Origin: Actinomycetes bacterium
GTDB taxonomy: Bacteria; Actinomycetota; CALGFH01
Direction: 5' to 3'
Length of the DNA: 64,000 nt
Assembly (NCBI GenBank): GCA_036000965.1
Contig: DASYUT010000124.1
Span: 1-64,000 of the forward strand
The notes under the pieces were generated by a model. It did not search any database and was not told where the DNA came from. It was given only the letters and a program-made list of their open reading frames with translations. The translations under genes were made by a program, and so were the position numbers. This document shows, in pieces, positions 17,535-26,240 of this stretch. Numbering within the stretch: position 1 is the stretch's first letter; each line of letters opens with the position of its first letter.

Positions 17535-18253
17535 TCAGGCTGCTTCCAACCTGGCGCTGAGCTTGGCCACGAGCGCCTGCTCAAGGGCGGGGTCAAAGGG
17601 CCGTCCCAAATTCGAGAAGCTTGCCGTCAGCTCGACGCGTCCCTTTCCGAGCAAGACGGCGTCCTGGTAGACACTCGCGGGCTGGCCCTGGAGCAAAAGC
17701 TTGATGGTCGCCCGGAACCCTGTCGAGAACTCGCCGTAGCGGGCGACCGGAAGGCGCACAACGGCGACGGATTGCAGCGATGCTCCTGCTGGGAGCTGCC
17801 GTGGAAGGAACTTGGTCAGGCCACTTCTGACACACGGCGCGTACTTGGGACCCCTGACGGCGGCGACGTCGGCGTTGAAGTCCTCGACGGTCCTGACGAG
17901 TTGGGCCTGCGAGCTCACTTCGGCGTTGCCCATGCTGAAGTCCGGGCTGTCGGCGCTTGCCGTGGTGTAGGTGGACGGGCTGGGCCTGCCCACGCAAGCC
18001 GCGAGCTGGTCATCGAACGCCTTGTCGGCAGGGTCCTTTTGGTCCGGCGTGGCCTTCCACCCGGGGAGGTCGGACGACCTGAGAAGGAGCGTCGCTGCCT
18101 GGGCCTGTCGGCAGCAACGTTGACAGCGGTGGTTGTGGTGGCGGCAGCGGCAGTCGTCGTGGAGGCAGTAGCTGCGGGCTCGGTCTTCTCATTACCGCCG
18201 CCGCAGGCGGCCAGCACCAAGGCCGATGCGACGAGAACGACAATTCGTCTCAC
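17535..18253 (-). pseudogene. Lipoprotein with one internal frameshift
   Basis: From GTG 18253 (GAGGAG 7 nt upstream) the frame encodes a lipoprotein signal ending in the lipobox LAAC, then a Thr/Ala-rich linker. Around 18112 the frame must shift by one base to continue as LLLRSSDLPGWKATPDQKDP, DDQLAACVGRPSPS and a conserved-looking C-terminal domain ending LEQALVAKLSARLEAA at 17535. The 719-nt span is not a multiple of three. If the indel is a sequencing error this is an intact 239-residue surface lipoprotein of unknown function. Confidence 0.55.
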
Positions 18254-18870
18254 GGTACGCTCCTCACCGGGTGATCTCTGTCGATGCACAGCTAGGACAC
18301 ACGGCGATGGAGAATAAGTCATCGCTGTTGGTGATGTCGCGCGACGGTCGCGTCAATCAAGGGCAGTGCCCTCGTTGCCATGATCGCCGCAATTGTGTGG
18401 CCGAGCTTCCTGCCGCCGCCGGGATGCAGCCAGCGCAGGAACAGCTCCTGGACGTGCGCCTGCACGCGGGCGCGCAGCTCCCCGCGCACGATGGTCATGG
18501 AACGCCGTGCCACCGACTTGGACTGGCTCAGGCCACATTCCGTGACGTTGCGCTGAGCATGTCATGCTGCTGCCGGACGGGACCGGCACCTCCCTCCCCG
18601 GGGCAGCACCCGGTCCGTAGCGCCCCGGTCGGAGTTGTCGCCGGCGAAGGCGAATCGGATGTGATCGAGCCCGATGAGATAGCGCACAACCTCAAATCCA
18701 TGGGAGCTGTCTAGATGCAGTCGCTGAGTCTGGCACCGTCGCGCTCGCGGTGCCGGCCCGGCCGCTGACGCCTTCGGGGTGGTCGCGCGGTTGTCCTGAT
18801 CGGGTCGCCGCACGAGCAGCCCACGGTGGGCGCACCTTCCGGGCTCGGCCGGGTGGGGTAGTGGAGTCGG
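18254..18870. other. Intergenic region, no supported gene
   Basis: About 617 bp. Short open stretches (minus strand VRGELRARVQAHVQELFLRW ending 18319; minus strand GFEVVRYLIGLDHIRFAFAG near 18650) look protein-like but are not recognised and lack starts. No strong hairpin or repeat was seen. Confidence 0.3.
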
Positions 18871-20037
18871 TCACGAGTTACTCAGGCTCGTGTCGACCTC
18901 GGCGATCCAGGCACGGTCGCCGTCCACACCCAGGTGCATCACTGGTGTCATGGTCCCGCCGAAGTGGCGGCGAACGCTTGCTTCCCCCTCAGCCTCCAGG
19001 TCGTCGGGGTGGTGACCATGAAGGGCATAAGCATCGACGAAGGCGACCGTGCGGAGGTCGTTCAGGACGAGCCAGGAATACGCCTGGAACGGCTCCTCAG
19101 GCGGATTCCGAAGCACCAGGCCCGAGCCGTTGAGCGGTTCGTACGGTCCGAGCACGGTCCGGCCGACGAAGCCGTACAGCCCGGTGGGAGCGGAGACGTC
19201 GGGGTGGAAGGTGCGCTGCTGGGTCGAGAAGAACAGGTAGTACCGGCCGTCGCGAAACACGACGTGGGGTCGCTCGAGCTCGTTGTTGACCGCGTCCGCC
19301 GTGATCAGAGGGTCCAGCAGCTCCCACTCGCTGGTGTCGGCCGCGCGCGCTCGGGCGATCCCGATGCATCCGTTGAAGTCCGTCGTCGAGTCCTGCAGGG
19401 ACGCCGTGATGAGCAGGTAGGCCTGCTGCGTGGCCGGGTCGCTGAAGTAGAAGGGATCCCGAAAGGCCTTGATGAAGCCTGGTTCGCCGATGGCCTGGAC
19501 GGCGGGTAGATAGCGGATGCCGTCCGCCACCACGAGCTCCCGGTGCATGCTCCAGCCGGTGATCTCCGGGCGCCCGGAGACGCAGCGCAGGACAGCGGTG
19601 GCACCCATGATCCGTTGGCGGAACGTCGGTGTTGGCTCCCCGCGCTCGCCGGCGGCCGTGTAGTACGCCCAGAGCGTCCCCGTCCCGGGTTGCAGCACCA
19701 GGCAGCCCGCCCATTCGCGGCTCCCCGGGCAAGCGCCCTGGGGGAGCAGGGGCCCAAGATCTGCCCATCCATCCCGGTCGAGCATAACCAGACGGATCCG
19801 GGCCACAGCGTGGCGGCTGCCCGGGTGGCCCACCGCCGGGGCGGACAGGCCGGCCCAGATCTGGGCGCCGCATGGTGCCGCGACCGTACCGTCCGGCTCA
19901 CGGATCGGCCACAGGTCCCAGAAATCGGTGTCGGGGAGTATCCGGGCGGGGGCAGCATCACCGATCACCGGCGTGTACGTGGACGGGTCGTCGACGATGG
20001 CGGTCAGGTGTCCTCTCGTCCAGCGGGTGGTCGCCAT
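18871..20037 (-). CDS. Glycoside hydrolase family 68 protein (levansucrase/inulosucrase-like)
   Basis: A 388-residue five-bladed propeller enzyme with the three GH68 catalytic blocks: nucleophile D41 in FWDLWPI, transition-state stabiliser R193-D194-P195 in KAFRDPFYF, and acid/base E255 in NNELERPHVVF. GH68 enzymes cleave sucrose and transfer fructose to water or fructan. Known members are exported, but here the N-terminus (MATTRWTRGHLTAIVDD) has no signal peptide and the length is only the catalytic core, so cytoplasmic action on imported sucrose or fructosides is suggested. It is second in an operon, 16 bp after the GH32-like gene. Confidence 0.85.
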   Translation of the reverse strand: MATTRWTRGHLTAIVDDPSTYTPVIGDAAPARILPDTDFWDLWPIREPDGTVAAPCGAQIWAGLSAPAVGHPGSRHAVARIRLVMLDRDGWADLGPLLPQGACPGSREWAGCLVLQPGTGTLWAYYTAAGERGEPTPTFRQRIMGATAVLRCVSGRPEITGWSMHRELVVADGIRYLPAVQAIGEPGFIKAFRDPFYFSDPATQQAYLLITASLQDSTTDFNGCIGIARARAADTSEWELLDPLITADAVNNELERPHVVFRDGRYYLFFSTQQRTFHPDVSAPTGLYGFVGRTVLGPYEPLNGSGLVLRNPPEEPFQAYSWLVLNDLRTVAFVDAYALHGHHPDDLEAEGEASVRRHFGGTMTPVMHLGVDGDRAWIAEVDTSLSNS

Positions 20038-20053
20038 GGGCTGTCCGGGAGGT

Positions 20054-21004
20054 TCAGCGGATTCGGAGAGCGCCGTCGGGAAGGACCTCGACGGGCCTCG
20101 GGTCGGTCAGCGCGCCGTGGAAGTCGCCGCCGGGCCGTCTGCGGTGCCAGGCCAGAAACACCACCGTCCCGTCGGTCGTCTCGTGCAACTTGCCGGCGTA
20201 GGTCGAGCCGTTCCGGTCTGCCGCGAGGGCACCGTCGCCGATCATGCGGAACGGTCCGGTCGGCGCTTCGCCGACGAGGTAGAAGGTGCCCGTGCCGGGG
20301 CCCGTGTCGCGCCATCGGGCACCCTGGGTCTCGATGTCGCTGCAGAACAGCAGGTACCAGCGTCCGTCCAGGTGCACCAGCTGCGGCACCTCCATCTGGC
20401 CGAAGCCCATCGGGTCAGTCACCGGTGACAGGACCTCCCAGGTGCGCAGATCCTGGGAGCGGGCGTGGCCCACGACACCGCGCCCCGTCGGTTCCCCGGC
20501 GCGGGCCCGGGCCGTGACCAGGACGTGGAAATGCCCGTCGTCAGGATGCATGAAGACCCAAGGGTCCCGCCACGCCTGGTCGTGCCAAGCCCGGCAGTCG
20601 AGGGTCTCGTACCAAGTTGGATCGGCCTCGAGGACCGGGTGCTCGTGTCTGCGCCAGCGAACCAGGTTGTCCGACTCGGCCAGCCCGATCCGCTGCACCA
20701 GCCTGCCGTCGGCGCTGCTTGTGCCTGTGTACAGCAGGAACCAGCGACCGTCCTGGGCGATGACGCTGCCGGTCCAGGTGCTTGCATCATCCCAGGTTCC
20801 GCAAGGCCCGGGCGACAACGCATCGGGGAGGGTCTCCCACTGCATGAGATCACGCGAGACGGCGTGGCCTATCGAGGCGTTCCAGTGGCGCTCGTCCGGG
20901 TGGCCGATGTTGGTGGAGGCCTGCAGGTAGAACAGGTGATGGTCGGCGCCGTCGCGGAGCAGCCAGAAGTCCCAGATCCACCGATCCTCGAATGCCAGGC
21001 CCAT
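20054..21004 (-). CDS. GH32-like five-bladed propeller glycosidase
   Basis: A 316-residue protein with the same fold and catalytic triad as GH32/GH68: D12 in WIWDFWLL, R146-D147-P148 in AWRDPWVF and E205 in GQMEVPQLV. The C-terminal beta-sandwich of classical GH32 invertases is missing, so it is propeller only, and no signal peptide is present. It probably hydrolyses a fructoside or a related furanoside; exact specificity is unknown. First gene of a two-gene operon with the GH68 protein. Confidence 0.75.
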   Translation of the reverse strand: MGLAFEDRWIWDFWLLRDGADHHLFYLQASTNIGHPDERHWNASIGHAVSRDLMQWETLPDALSPGPCGTWDDASTWTGSVIAQDGRWFLLYTGTSSADGRLVQRIGLAESDNLVRWRRHEHPVLEADPTWYETLDCRAWHDQAWRDPWVFMHPDDGHFHVLVTARARAGEPTGRGVVGHARSQDLRTWEVLSPVTDPMGFGQMEVPQLVHLDGRWYLLFCSDIETQGARWRDTGPGTGTFYLVGEAPTGPFRMIGDGALAADRNGSTYAGKLHETTDGTVVFLAWHRRRPGGDFHGALTDPRPVEVLPDGALRIR

Positions 21005-21173
21005 AGCCGCACCACCTTATCGTGCGCCCGTGGTCCTTATAGCGCTGGTCTTGGCGGCGTTCATCAGACAGCCCAGCCACGTCCTGGAGAGGAGCCGGGA
21101 CTTGACGTCTGGAGGCAGAATCCGAGGTGTCGGCGCTGCGTGGGAGCTGACCGGGTGAGGGGAGCTGACGGCG

Positions 21174-22304
21174 ATGTTCGGAACATCCTGGCGCGTGGGC
21201 AGGATCGCCGGCGTCGAGGTTCGCATCGACAGCTCCTGGGTGGTGATCGCCCTGCTCATCACCTACAGCATGTACCTGCGGGCCTCCATCGTGTACGAGA
21301 GCCTCTCAACCGGGGGAGCGGTCGGGCTTGCCATCCTGGCGGCGGTGCTGTTCTTCGGCTCGGTCCTGGTCCACGAGCTGGCCCACGCGCTGGTCTCCCA
21401 GGCCCGGGGGATCCGGGTCCAGGACATCACCCTGTTCCTGTTCGGCGGGGCGACACGGGCCAGGGTGGAGTCCCGCGGCCCCGGCGACGAGTTCCTGATC
21501 GCGGTGGTGGGGCCGCTCACCAGCGCGGTCCTCGCCGGGCTGTTCGGGCTTGTTGCCGGCGTCGGCGGTGGCGCCCTGCCCAGACCGCTGGCCGGGACGT
21601 TCGGCTACCTGGCGTGGGTGAACCTGCTGCTGGCCGGGTTCAACCTGGTCCCGGGGTTCCCGCTGGACGGCGGGCGGCTGCTGCGCTCGGTGGTCTGGCA
21701 GGCCACCGGCAGCCTCCGCCGCGCCACCCGGGTCGCCTCCCTGGCCGGCCAGGCCGTGGGCTGGCTGCTGGTCGCCGCAGGGGTGGCCTCCCTGCTGGCC
21801 GGGAACCTCGCCGGCGGCATCTGGTTCGCCTTCATCGGGTGGTTCCTGGTCCAGGCCGCCCGGGCCTCCTACCAGGAGCTGCAGCTGCGGGACCTGCTCC
21901 GCGGCGTGGAGGCCCAGGACGTGATGGCCGGCGACCTGCTGCGGGTCCCGCCGGAGCTGTCGCTGCAGGACGCCGTGGACGACTACTTCATGCGCTATGA
22001 CCACGGCGCGTTCCCGGTCGACGAGCAGGGGCGCACCATCGGCCTGCTGACCCTGCGGGGGGTGCGGCGGGTGCCGAGGGAGCAGTGGCCCACCCGTCGG
22101 GTGCGCGAGCTCATGGTCCCGCTCGGCGACCAGGTCGTGGTGGCGCCGGACGCCCGGATGGACGGCGTGCTGGGCAAGCTCGAGGACGGCGAGGCCGGGC
22201 GGGTGCTGGTGGTCGAAGATGGCGAGGTGGTGGGGATCATCACCCCCTCGGATCTGACCCGCTGGCTGCGCCGGTGGCGGGCCTTGGACGGTCGAGCGCG
22301 CTGA
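21174..22304 (+). CDS. Site-2 protease (M50) with tandem CBS domains
   Basis: A 376-residue membrane metalloprotease. HELAH in VLVHELAHALVSQARG (about 67) is the zinc-binding helix and NLVPGFPLDGGRLLRS (about 156) supplies the third ligand aspartate. About six hydrophobic segments occur up to residue 235, followed by two CBS domains (RDLLRGVEAQDVMAGDLLRV and RRVRELMVPLGDQVVV regions). S2Ps cut membrane-embedded anti-sigma factors or other substrates; CBS domains usually sense adenine nucleotides. GGGGAG about 10 nt before ATG 21174. Stand-alone gene. Confidence 0.9.
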   Translation: MFGTSWRVGRIAGVEVRIDSSWVVIALLITYSMYLRASIVYESLSTGGAVGLAILAAVLFFGSVLVHELAHALVSQARGIRVQDITLFLFGGATRARVESRGPGDEFLIAVVGPLTSAVLAGLFGLVAGVGGGALPRPLAGTFGYLAWVNLLLAGFNLVPGFPLDGGRLLRSVVWQATGSLRRATRVASLAGQAVGWLLVAAGVASLLAGNLAGGIWFAFIGWFLVQAARASYQELQLRDLLRGVEAQDVMAGDLLRVPPELSLQDAVDDYFMRYDHGAFPVDEQGRTIGLLTLRGVRRVPREQWPTRRVRELMVPLGDQVVVAPDARMDGVLGKLEDGEAGRVLVVEDGEVVGIITPSDLTRWLRRWRALDGRAR

Positions 22305-22358
22305 GCGGAACGCTTCGCCGCGACTGGTAGGAGCCGGCGTGTGGGGTGGGCGTGCGTC

Positions 22359-23228
22359 TCAACTGCGTTGGCTGACGACGTGCTGGGTTTCGTGGGGCGC
22401 ATCGTGCTGGGCGGCTGGTGGTCGTGGGGTGGTCGTGGTCGGGCGCCCTCCGAGTGCCCGGCGGCCCGCCGCGTGGCGCGCGCGCTCGAGTCCGTCGACG
22501 AGGACGTCGAGGCCGGCGGTGAAGCGCTCGTCGCGGTTGTCGAGCCAGACGTGCTCGCCGAGGGCGACCAGGGCGGGGAAGCGGTCGGGGGGCAGGGTGC
22601 GGAAGAACTCGTGGAGCTGGGTTCTGGTCGCTGCGTCCTGGACGCGCTGCTCGTTGACGGAGGTGCGGGTGCTGCTGACCGCGAAGCCGATGGTGTAGTC
22701 GACGACGAGGAAGAAGGCGAGGCCGGCGTCGCGGTTGGGGAACCCGGCGGTGTGCAGGGGGGCCAGGAACGCCTCGGCCAGGGCCAGGGAGTGGGGCCCG
22801 AGCGGGTCGCGGGTCTTCAGCAGCGCGGCGACGCCGGGGTGGTCGTCGAGGACCGCCCGCAGCCGCTGGGCGAGGGTCTTGAGCTGCTCGGTCCAGGCCA
22901 TGGCGGGGTCGACGTCACTGTCGACCTCGGCCAGGACGCCGTCCAGGACCAGGTCGTGGAGCTGCTCTTTGTTGCGGACGTGGCGGTAGAGCGCGCCGGG
23001 GACCACCCCCAGGCGCGCGGCGAGGGTGCGCATGGTGAGTGCCTCGACGCCCTCTTGGGCGATGAAGGTGAGTGCCTCGGTGACCACGCGCTGGCGGGTG
23101 AGCGGGGGGCGGCGGTCCTTGTCGGCCGTGGGGGCGTGGCGGTCGCTGTCGGGAGCGGTGAACCACAGCGAGCGCGATGCCCAGTCGGTCGTGCGCTCGC
23201 CGGGCGGTGCGGTCGGTCGCTTCTCCAC
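22359..23228 (-). CDS. TetR/AcrR-family regulator (TetR_C type)
   Basis: A regulator of 289 residues from the proposed GTG. The N-terminal HTH reads LTRQRVVTEALTFIAQEGVE, ALTMRTLAARLGVVPGALYR, HVRNKEQLHDLV; the all-helical C-terminal domain resembles tetracycline-repressor type. An extended N-terminal tail precedes the HTH. The start GTG at 23228 is preferred because GGAGGAG (23235-23241) lies 6 nt upstream, while the longer ATG at 23267 falls inside the operator cluster and ATG 23234 abuts the ribosome-binding site. Divergent from hsp20, with tandem palindromes between. Confidence 0.8.
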   Translation of the reverse strand: MEKRPTAPPGERTTDWASRSLWFTAPDSDRHAPTADKDRRPPLTRQRVVTEALTFIAQEGVEALTMRTLAARLGVVPGALYRHVRNKEQLHDLVLDGVLAEVDSDVDPAMAWTEQLKTLAQRLRAVLDDHPGVAALLKTRDPLGPHSLALAEAFLAPLHTAGFPNRDAGLAFFLVVDYTIGFAVSSTRTSVNEQRVQDAATRTQLHEFFRTLPPDRFPALVALGEHVWLDNRDERFTAGLDVLVDGLERARHAAGRRALGGRPTTTTPRPPAAQHDAPHETQHVVSQRS

Positions 23229-23253
23229 CTGCATCTCCTCCGGTACGGTAGCC

Positions 23254-23291
23254 TTGACAGTAAACACTGTTTATAATACTGTGAACACAGT
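23254..23291. promoter_or_regulatory. Promoter with two tandem palindromic operators
   Basis: TAAACACTGTTTA (23261-23273, arms TAAACA/TGTTTA) and ACTGTGAACACAGT (23278-23291, arms ACTGTG/CACAGT) lie one after the other. They overlap a promoter facing hsp20: TTGACA at 23254-23259, 17 bp, TACTGT at 23277-23282. The low-GC patch stands out from its surroundings. Binding by the adjacent TetR protein would block both directions. Confidence 0.65.
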
Positions 23292-23381
23292 ACCTCGGCA
23301 AGTGAATCTCGTTCACGGACCTGGACCTGCATTCTCCCCGAGCCGCCGGGCCGAGACGGCCCCATGAACGAGGGAGACCAG

Positions 23382-23891
23382 ATGGCCACCATGACGCGAT
23401 GGGACCCGTTCCAGGACCTGCGCAACGCGCAGGACGAGCTGAACCCGATGCACCACCAGATGAACAGCCTGTTTGCCCAGGCGCTCGGCCGGCGGCAGGC
23501 CGCCGCTGCCAGCAGTGCTCCGGCCTGGGCGCCCGCGCTCGACATCTCCGAGCGCAAGGACGCCTACCTGGTGACCGTCGAGCTCCCCGGGGTCAAGCTC
23601 GACGACCTCGAGATCACCCTCGAGGACGGCCTGCTCACCATCCAGGGCGAGCGCCACTTCGCCCACGACTCCTCCGAGCAGCAGTTCCACCGGGTCGAGC
23701 GCTGCTACGGCGCCTTCCGCCGGTCGATCACCCTGCCCGCCCACGTGCAGGCCGACGCGGTCGAGGCCACGGTCGAGGACGGCGTGCTGCAGATCGTGGT
23801 GCCCAAGGCCGAGGAGGCCAAGCCCAAGCGCATCCAGGTGCGTCCCGGTCAGATGGCTGAGGCCAGCGCAGGCACCACGCCCGCCAGCTGA
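23382..23891 (+). CDS. hsp20: Hsp20/alpha-crystallin family small heat-shock protein
   Basis: A 169-residue ATP-independent chaperone. The alpha-crystallin domain spans about residues 50-150: PALDISERKDAYLVTVELPG, VKLDDLEITLEDGLLTIQGE, and the FRRSITLPAHVQADAVEATV / EDGVLQIVVPKAEEAKPKRI end. The N-terminal arm is short and the C-terminal tail lacks a clear I-x-I motif. ATG 23382 has GGGAG 5 nt upstream; an earlier in-frame ATG at 23364 is less likely. Its promoter carries two palindromes next to a divergent TetR gene, so control by a ligand-responsive repressor instead of HrcA/HspR is suggested. Confidence 0.9.
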   Translation: MATMTRWDPFQDLRNAQDELNPMHHQMNSLFAQALGRRQAAAASSAPAWAPALDISERKDAYLVTVELPGVKLDDLEITLEDGLLTIQGERHFAHDSSEQQFHRVERCYGAFRRSITLPAHVQADAVEATVEDGVLQIVVPKAEEAKPKRIQVRPGQMAEASAGTTPAS

Positions 23892-23900
23892 CAGCAACAA

Positions 23901-23949
23901 GGGGTCGCTCGGGGAGGAGAGCCATGCCAGTCCTCCCCGCTGCGACCCC
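23901..23949 (+). terminator. Long hairpin after hsp20
   Basis: GGGGTCGC and GGGGAGGA pair with TCCTCCCC and GCGACCCC across a 12-nt loop (16 bp of stem with one small internal bulge), starting 9 nt after the hsp20 stop codon. No T-run. Confidence 0.65.
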
Positions 23950-24136
23950 GCAGCTCCACGGCATGGCGACTGGGATCCCGCCGGGAGCAACCCGGCTGCC
24001 GGCTTCGCTGCTGGCCCATCTGAGCCGGAAGAGGGAACGGGCCCAGGAGGCCTCCACCCGGGCGCCGCCGCCGTTCGGCGGTGCTGGAGACGTCGAGCGC
24101 CAGGCGAGTCCGCCCAACCCGAGAGAGGAACACCGC

Positions 24137-24370
24137 GTGACGCAGTTCGATGACCAGACCTGGAGTGGGGCAATGCGGCACGCCCATGCAGCGCTCGTCG
24201 CGTCGGAGTGCCTGTATGAGGAGATCAACCCGCCAGAAGGACGCTCCAACGTCGACATCGAGAAGCACCTGCGGCGATCGGAAGTGAAAGCCGCCCACGC
24301 TCAGGCCTGGGTGGCGCTGGCTCGGGAGCTCGCCACCGAAGGCAACCGGTACGGTCATCCAGGGGCGTGA
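24137..24370 (+). CDS. Small hypothetical protein
   Basis: A 77-residue, probably all-helical protein starting VTQFDDQTWSGAMRHAHAAL and containing VDIEKHLRRSEVKAAHAQAW. It is rich in Ala, His and charged residues, with no cysteine-rich or transmembrane segment. GTG 24137 is chosen because AGAGGAA lies about 8 nt upstream; the longer in-frame ATG at 23924 would include the terminator hairpin of hsp20. No family recognised. Confidence 0.55.
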   Translation: MTQFDDQTWSGAMRHAHAALVASECLYEEINPPEGRSNVDIEKHLRRSEVKAAHAQAWVALARELATEGNRYGHPGA

Positions 24371-24549
24371 CCCGCCTTGTTCGAGCGGCCAGCGGCGCTC
24401 ATCGCGCACCACAGAGCCGGCGCGGGCTCGACGAGGGCGCGCTGGCCGCTGCGGTGCGGCCACCGCCTGAGGAAGGACCTCGAGGCTGTGGCCGCGGCGG
24501 TTAGGGCTTGGCTTCCCGGCGTCGTCGCTCAGGCGGCGCCGGCCGCGGG

Positions 24550-25143
24550 TCAGTTGGAGTCCGACGCTTTCGCTTCCTCGCCCGCCGGCTTGTAGATGAG
24601 GATGGCGATGCCGTCACCGACCGTCTTGGAGTCCGCGAGCCGCAGGCGCTTCTTGCCGCTCGTGTCGCCGAGGAGGCGCTTGCCGGTCCCGAGGACGACC
24701 GGGAAGACCATCAGGCGCAACTCGTCGACGAGGTCGTGCTCGACCAGCGTCTGCACGAGCTGGGCGCTGCCGTGGACCACGATGTCGCCATCCGCCCCCT
24801 GCCTCAGCTTCGAGACCTCCTCCACCACGTCGCCCTTGAGCAGCGTCGAGTTGTTCCACTCGGGCTCCCGGAGGGTCGAGGAGACGACGTACTTGGGCAT
24901 GCTGTTGAACTTGTCGGCGAATTCGCCGTCCCTGGATGGCCAGGACTCGGCAAAGCCCTCGTAGGTCACCCGCCCCAGCAGCAGCGCCTCGCTCTCGAGG
25001 GCCTCGTCGAGCTTGAACTTGTCGCCCTCCTCTCCGCGGTTGGTCTCGAAGACCCAACCTCCGTGCTCGAAGTCCTCCGATCCGCCCGGGTCCTCCATGA
25101 CGCCGTCCAGTGAGACGAACTCGGTTACGACGATCCTTCCCAT
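24550..25143 (-). CDS. Dihydrofolate-reductase-like / RibD C-terminal domain protein
   Basis: A 197-residue protein opening MGRIVVTEFVSLDGVMEDPG, with LLLGRVTYEGFAESWPSRDG, KYVVSSTL, DIVVHGSAQLVQTLVEHDLV and DELRLMVFPVVLGTGKRLLG, all standard blocks of this NADPH-binding fold. AGGAGGAG sits 5 nt before ATG 25143. It is divergent from an ArsR-SRPBCC pair; these three families frequently neighbour one another in actinobacteria, and the shared intergenic palindrome suggests the ArsR protein controls both directions. Biochemical role unknown. Confidence 0.85.
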   Translation of the reverse strand: MGRIVVTEFVSLDGVMEDPGGSEDFEHGGWVFETNRGEEGDKFKLDEALESEALLLGRVTYEGFAESWPSRDGEFADKFNSMPKYVVSSTLREPEWNNSTLLKGDVVEEVSKLRQGADGDIVVHGSAQLVQTLVEHDLVDELRLMVFPVVLGTGKRLLGDTSGKKRLRLADSKTVGDGIAILIYKPAGEEAKASDSN

Positions 25144-25190
25144 TTGCTCCTCCTTCGCGTTGGTGCTTGCCGGTCCATCCGCATGCCCGG

Positions 25191-25238
25191 TATCATAACC
25201 CAACCAGATGGTTGCTAAACAGTGTGGTTGGATAAGAG
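25191..25238. promoter_or_regulatory. ArsR-type operator in a divergent promoter
   Basis: CAACCAGATGGTTG (25201-25214) is a palindrome with 6-bp arms and a 2-bp centre; GGTTGG recurs at 25226-25231. On the minus strand the -10-like TATGAT (25196-25191) lies just beyond it, with TTTAGC 16 bp upstream, so the palindrome sits between -35 and -10 of the RibD-like gene and about 25 bp before the arsR start. Confidence 0.5.
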
Positions 25239-25577
25239 ATGGCAGTCGACCAGCTGACGAGAACGTTCGCGGCCCTCGCCGACCCCACGCGCCGCGCGAT
25301 CCTCGGGCGTCTTGCGGAGGGTGAGGCCACGGTGAACGAGCTGGCCGAGCCGTTCCCGATCAGCGTGCAGGCAGTCTCCAAGCACCTCAAGGTGCTCGAG
25401 CGCGCCGGGCTGATCACGCGGGGTCGCACGGCGCAGCTTCGGCCCTCGCGGCTGCAGGCTGCGCCGCTCAAGGACGCCGTCGACTGGCTCGAGGAGTACC
25501 GTCGGTTCTGGGAAGGCAGCTTCGACCGCCTCGAGGCGCGCCTGCAGGCGACCGAGAAGGGGCCCGCGAATGGCTGA
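25239..25577 (+). CDS. ArsR-family winged-helix regulator
   Basis: A 112-residue repressor. RTFAALADPTRRAILGRLAE, VNELAEPFPISVQAVSKHLK and VLERAGLITRGRTAQLRPSR are the helix-turn-helix and wing of the ArsR subgroup paired with SRPBCC proteins. No metal-binding cysteines are present, so it is likely to respond to something other than a thiophilic metal. Its stop overlaps the start of the SRPBCC gene by 8 bp, indicating tight co-translation. Confidence 0.9.
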   Translation: MAVDQLTRTFAALADPTRRAILGRLAEGEATVNELAEPFPISVQAVSKHLKVLERAGLITRGRTAQLRPSRLQAAPLKDAVDWLEEYRRFWEGSFDRLEARLQATEKGPANG

Positions 25578-26040
25578 GCCACCGACTCCCGGCGCCGCGG
25601 CCGAGCAGGGGATCACGATCACCCGCGTCTTCGACGCGCCGCGCGAGCGCGTGTGGAGGGAGTGGACCGAGCCCGAGCGCTTCGCGGACTGGTTCGGCGG
25701 CAGCGAGGCCGAGGTGCCCGTGTCCACGGTCTCGATGGAGGTCAGGGAGGGGGGCGCGTGGCGGGCGACGATGTTCGCCGGCCCCGGCCGCCGCGAGATC
25801 CAATGGAAGGGCGAATACCGCGAGGTGGTCGCGCCCAAGCGGCTCGTCTTCACCCTCTCCGACCGGCCCGGCGAGGACCAGTACGAGCTGGTGACCGTCG
25901 TCCTCACCGACCTCGGCGACGGCCGCACCGAGATGCTCTTCCAGCAGCGTGGCCGCCTGTCGGCCAAGCAGTACGAGCGTTCCGGGGAAGGGTGGTCGTC
26001 CTTCTTCGATCGCATGGCGGAGCACCTGGCCGACGCCTGA
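25570..26040 (+). CDS. SRPBCC (AHSA1-like) domain protein
   Basis: A 156-residue START/Bet v 1-like hydrophobic-pocket protein. ITITRVFDAPRERVWREWTE then PERFADWFGG is the conserved beginning, followed by GGAWRATMFAGPGRREIQWK and the C-terminal helix GWSSFFDRMAEHLADA. Such proteins bind lipophilic ligands and often accompany an ArsR repressor in the same operon, as here. Ligand unknown. Confidence 0.9.
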   Translation: MAEPPTPGAAAEQGITITRVFDAPRERVWREWTEPERFADWFGGSEAEVPVSTVSMEVREGGAWRATMFAGPGRREIQWKGEYREVVAPKRLVFTLSDRPGEDQYELVTVVLTDLGDGRTEMLFQQRGRLSAKQYERSGEGWSSFFDRMAEHLADA

Positions 26041-26240
26041 CCCCGCGGCGCGGCTGCCTGTCACGCCCACAGGCCACGCGCGGGCAGCTGGCCTCACTGG
26101 GATGGTGTGCCGCAAGGACGCTACCTCAAGGACCCTCGCTGCATGCCGCGGAGGTTCGCCTGCAAGCCCGCAGCGTCCCGAGGGGCCGAGCCGGAGGGCC
26201 TCCTTCGCTGTCGTCGACGCGCAGCGGGACGGGCGCGGCC

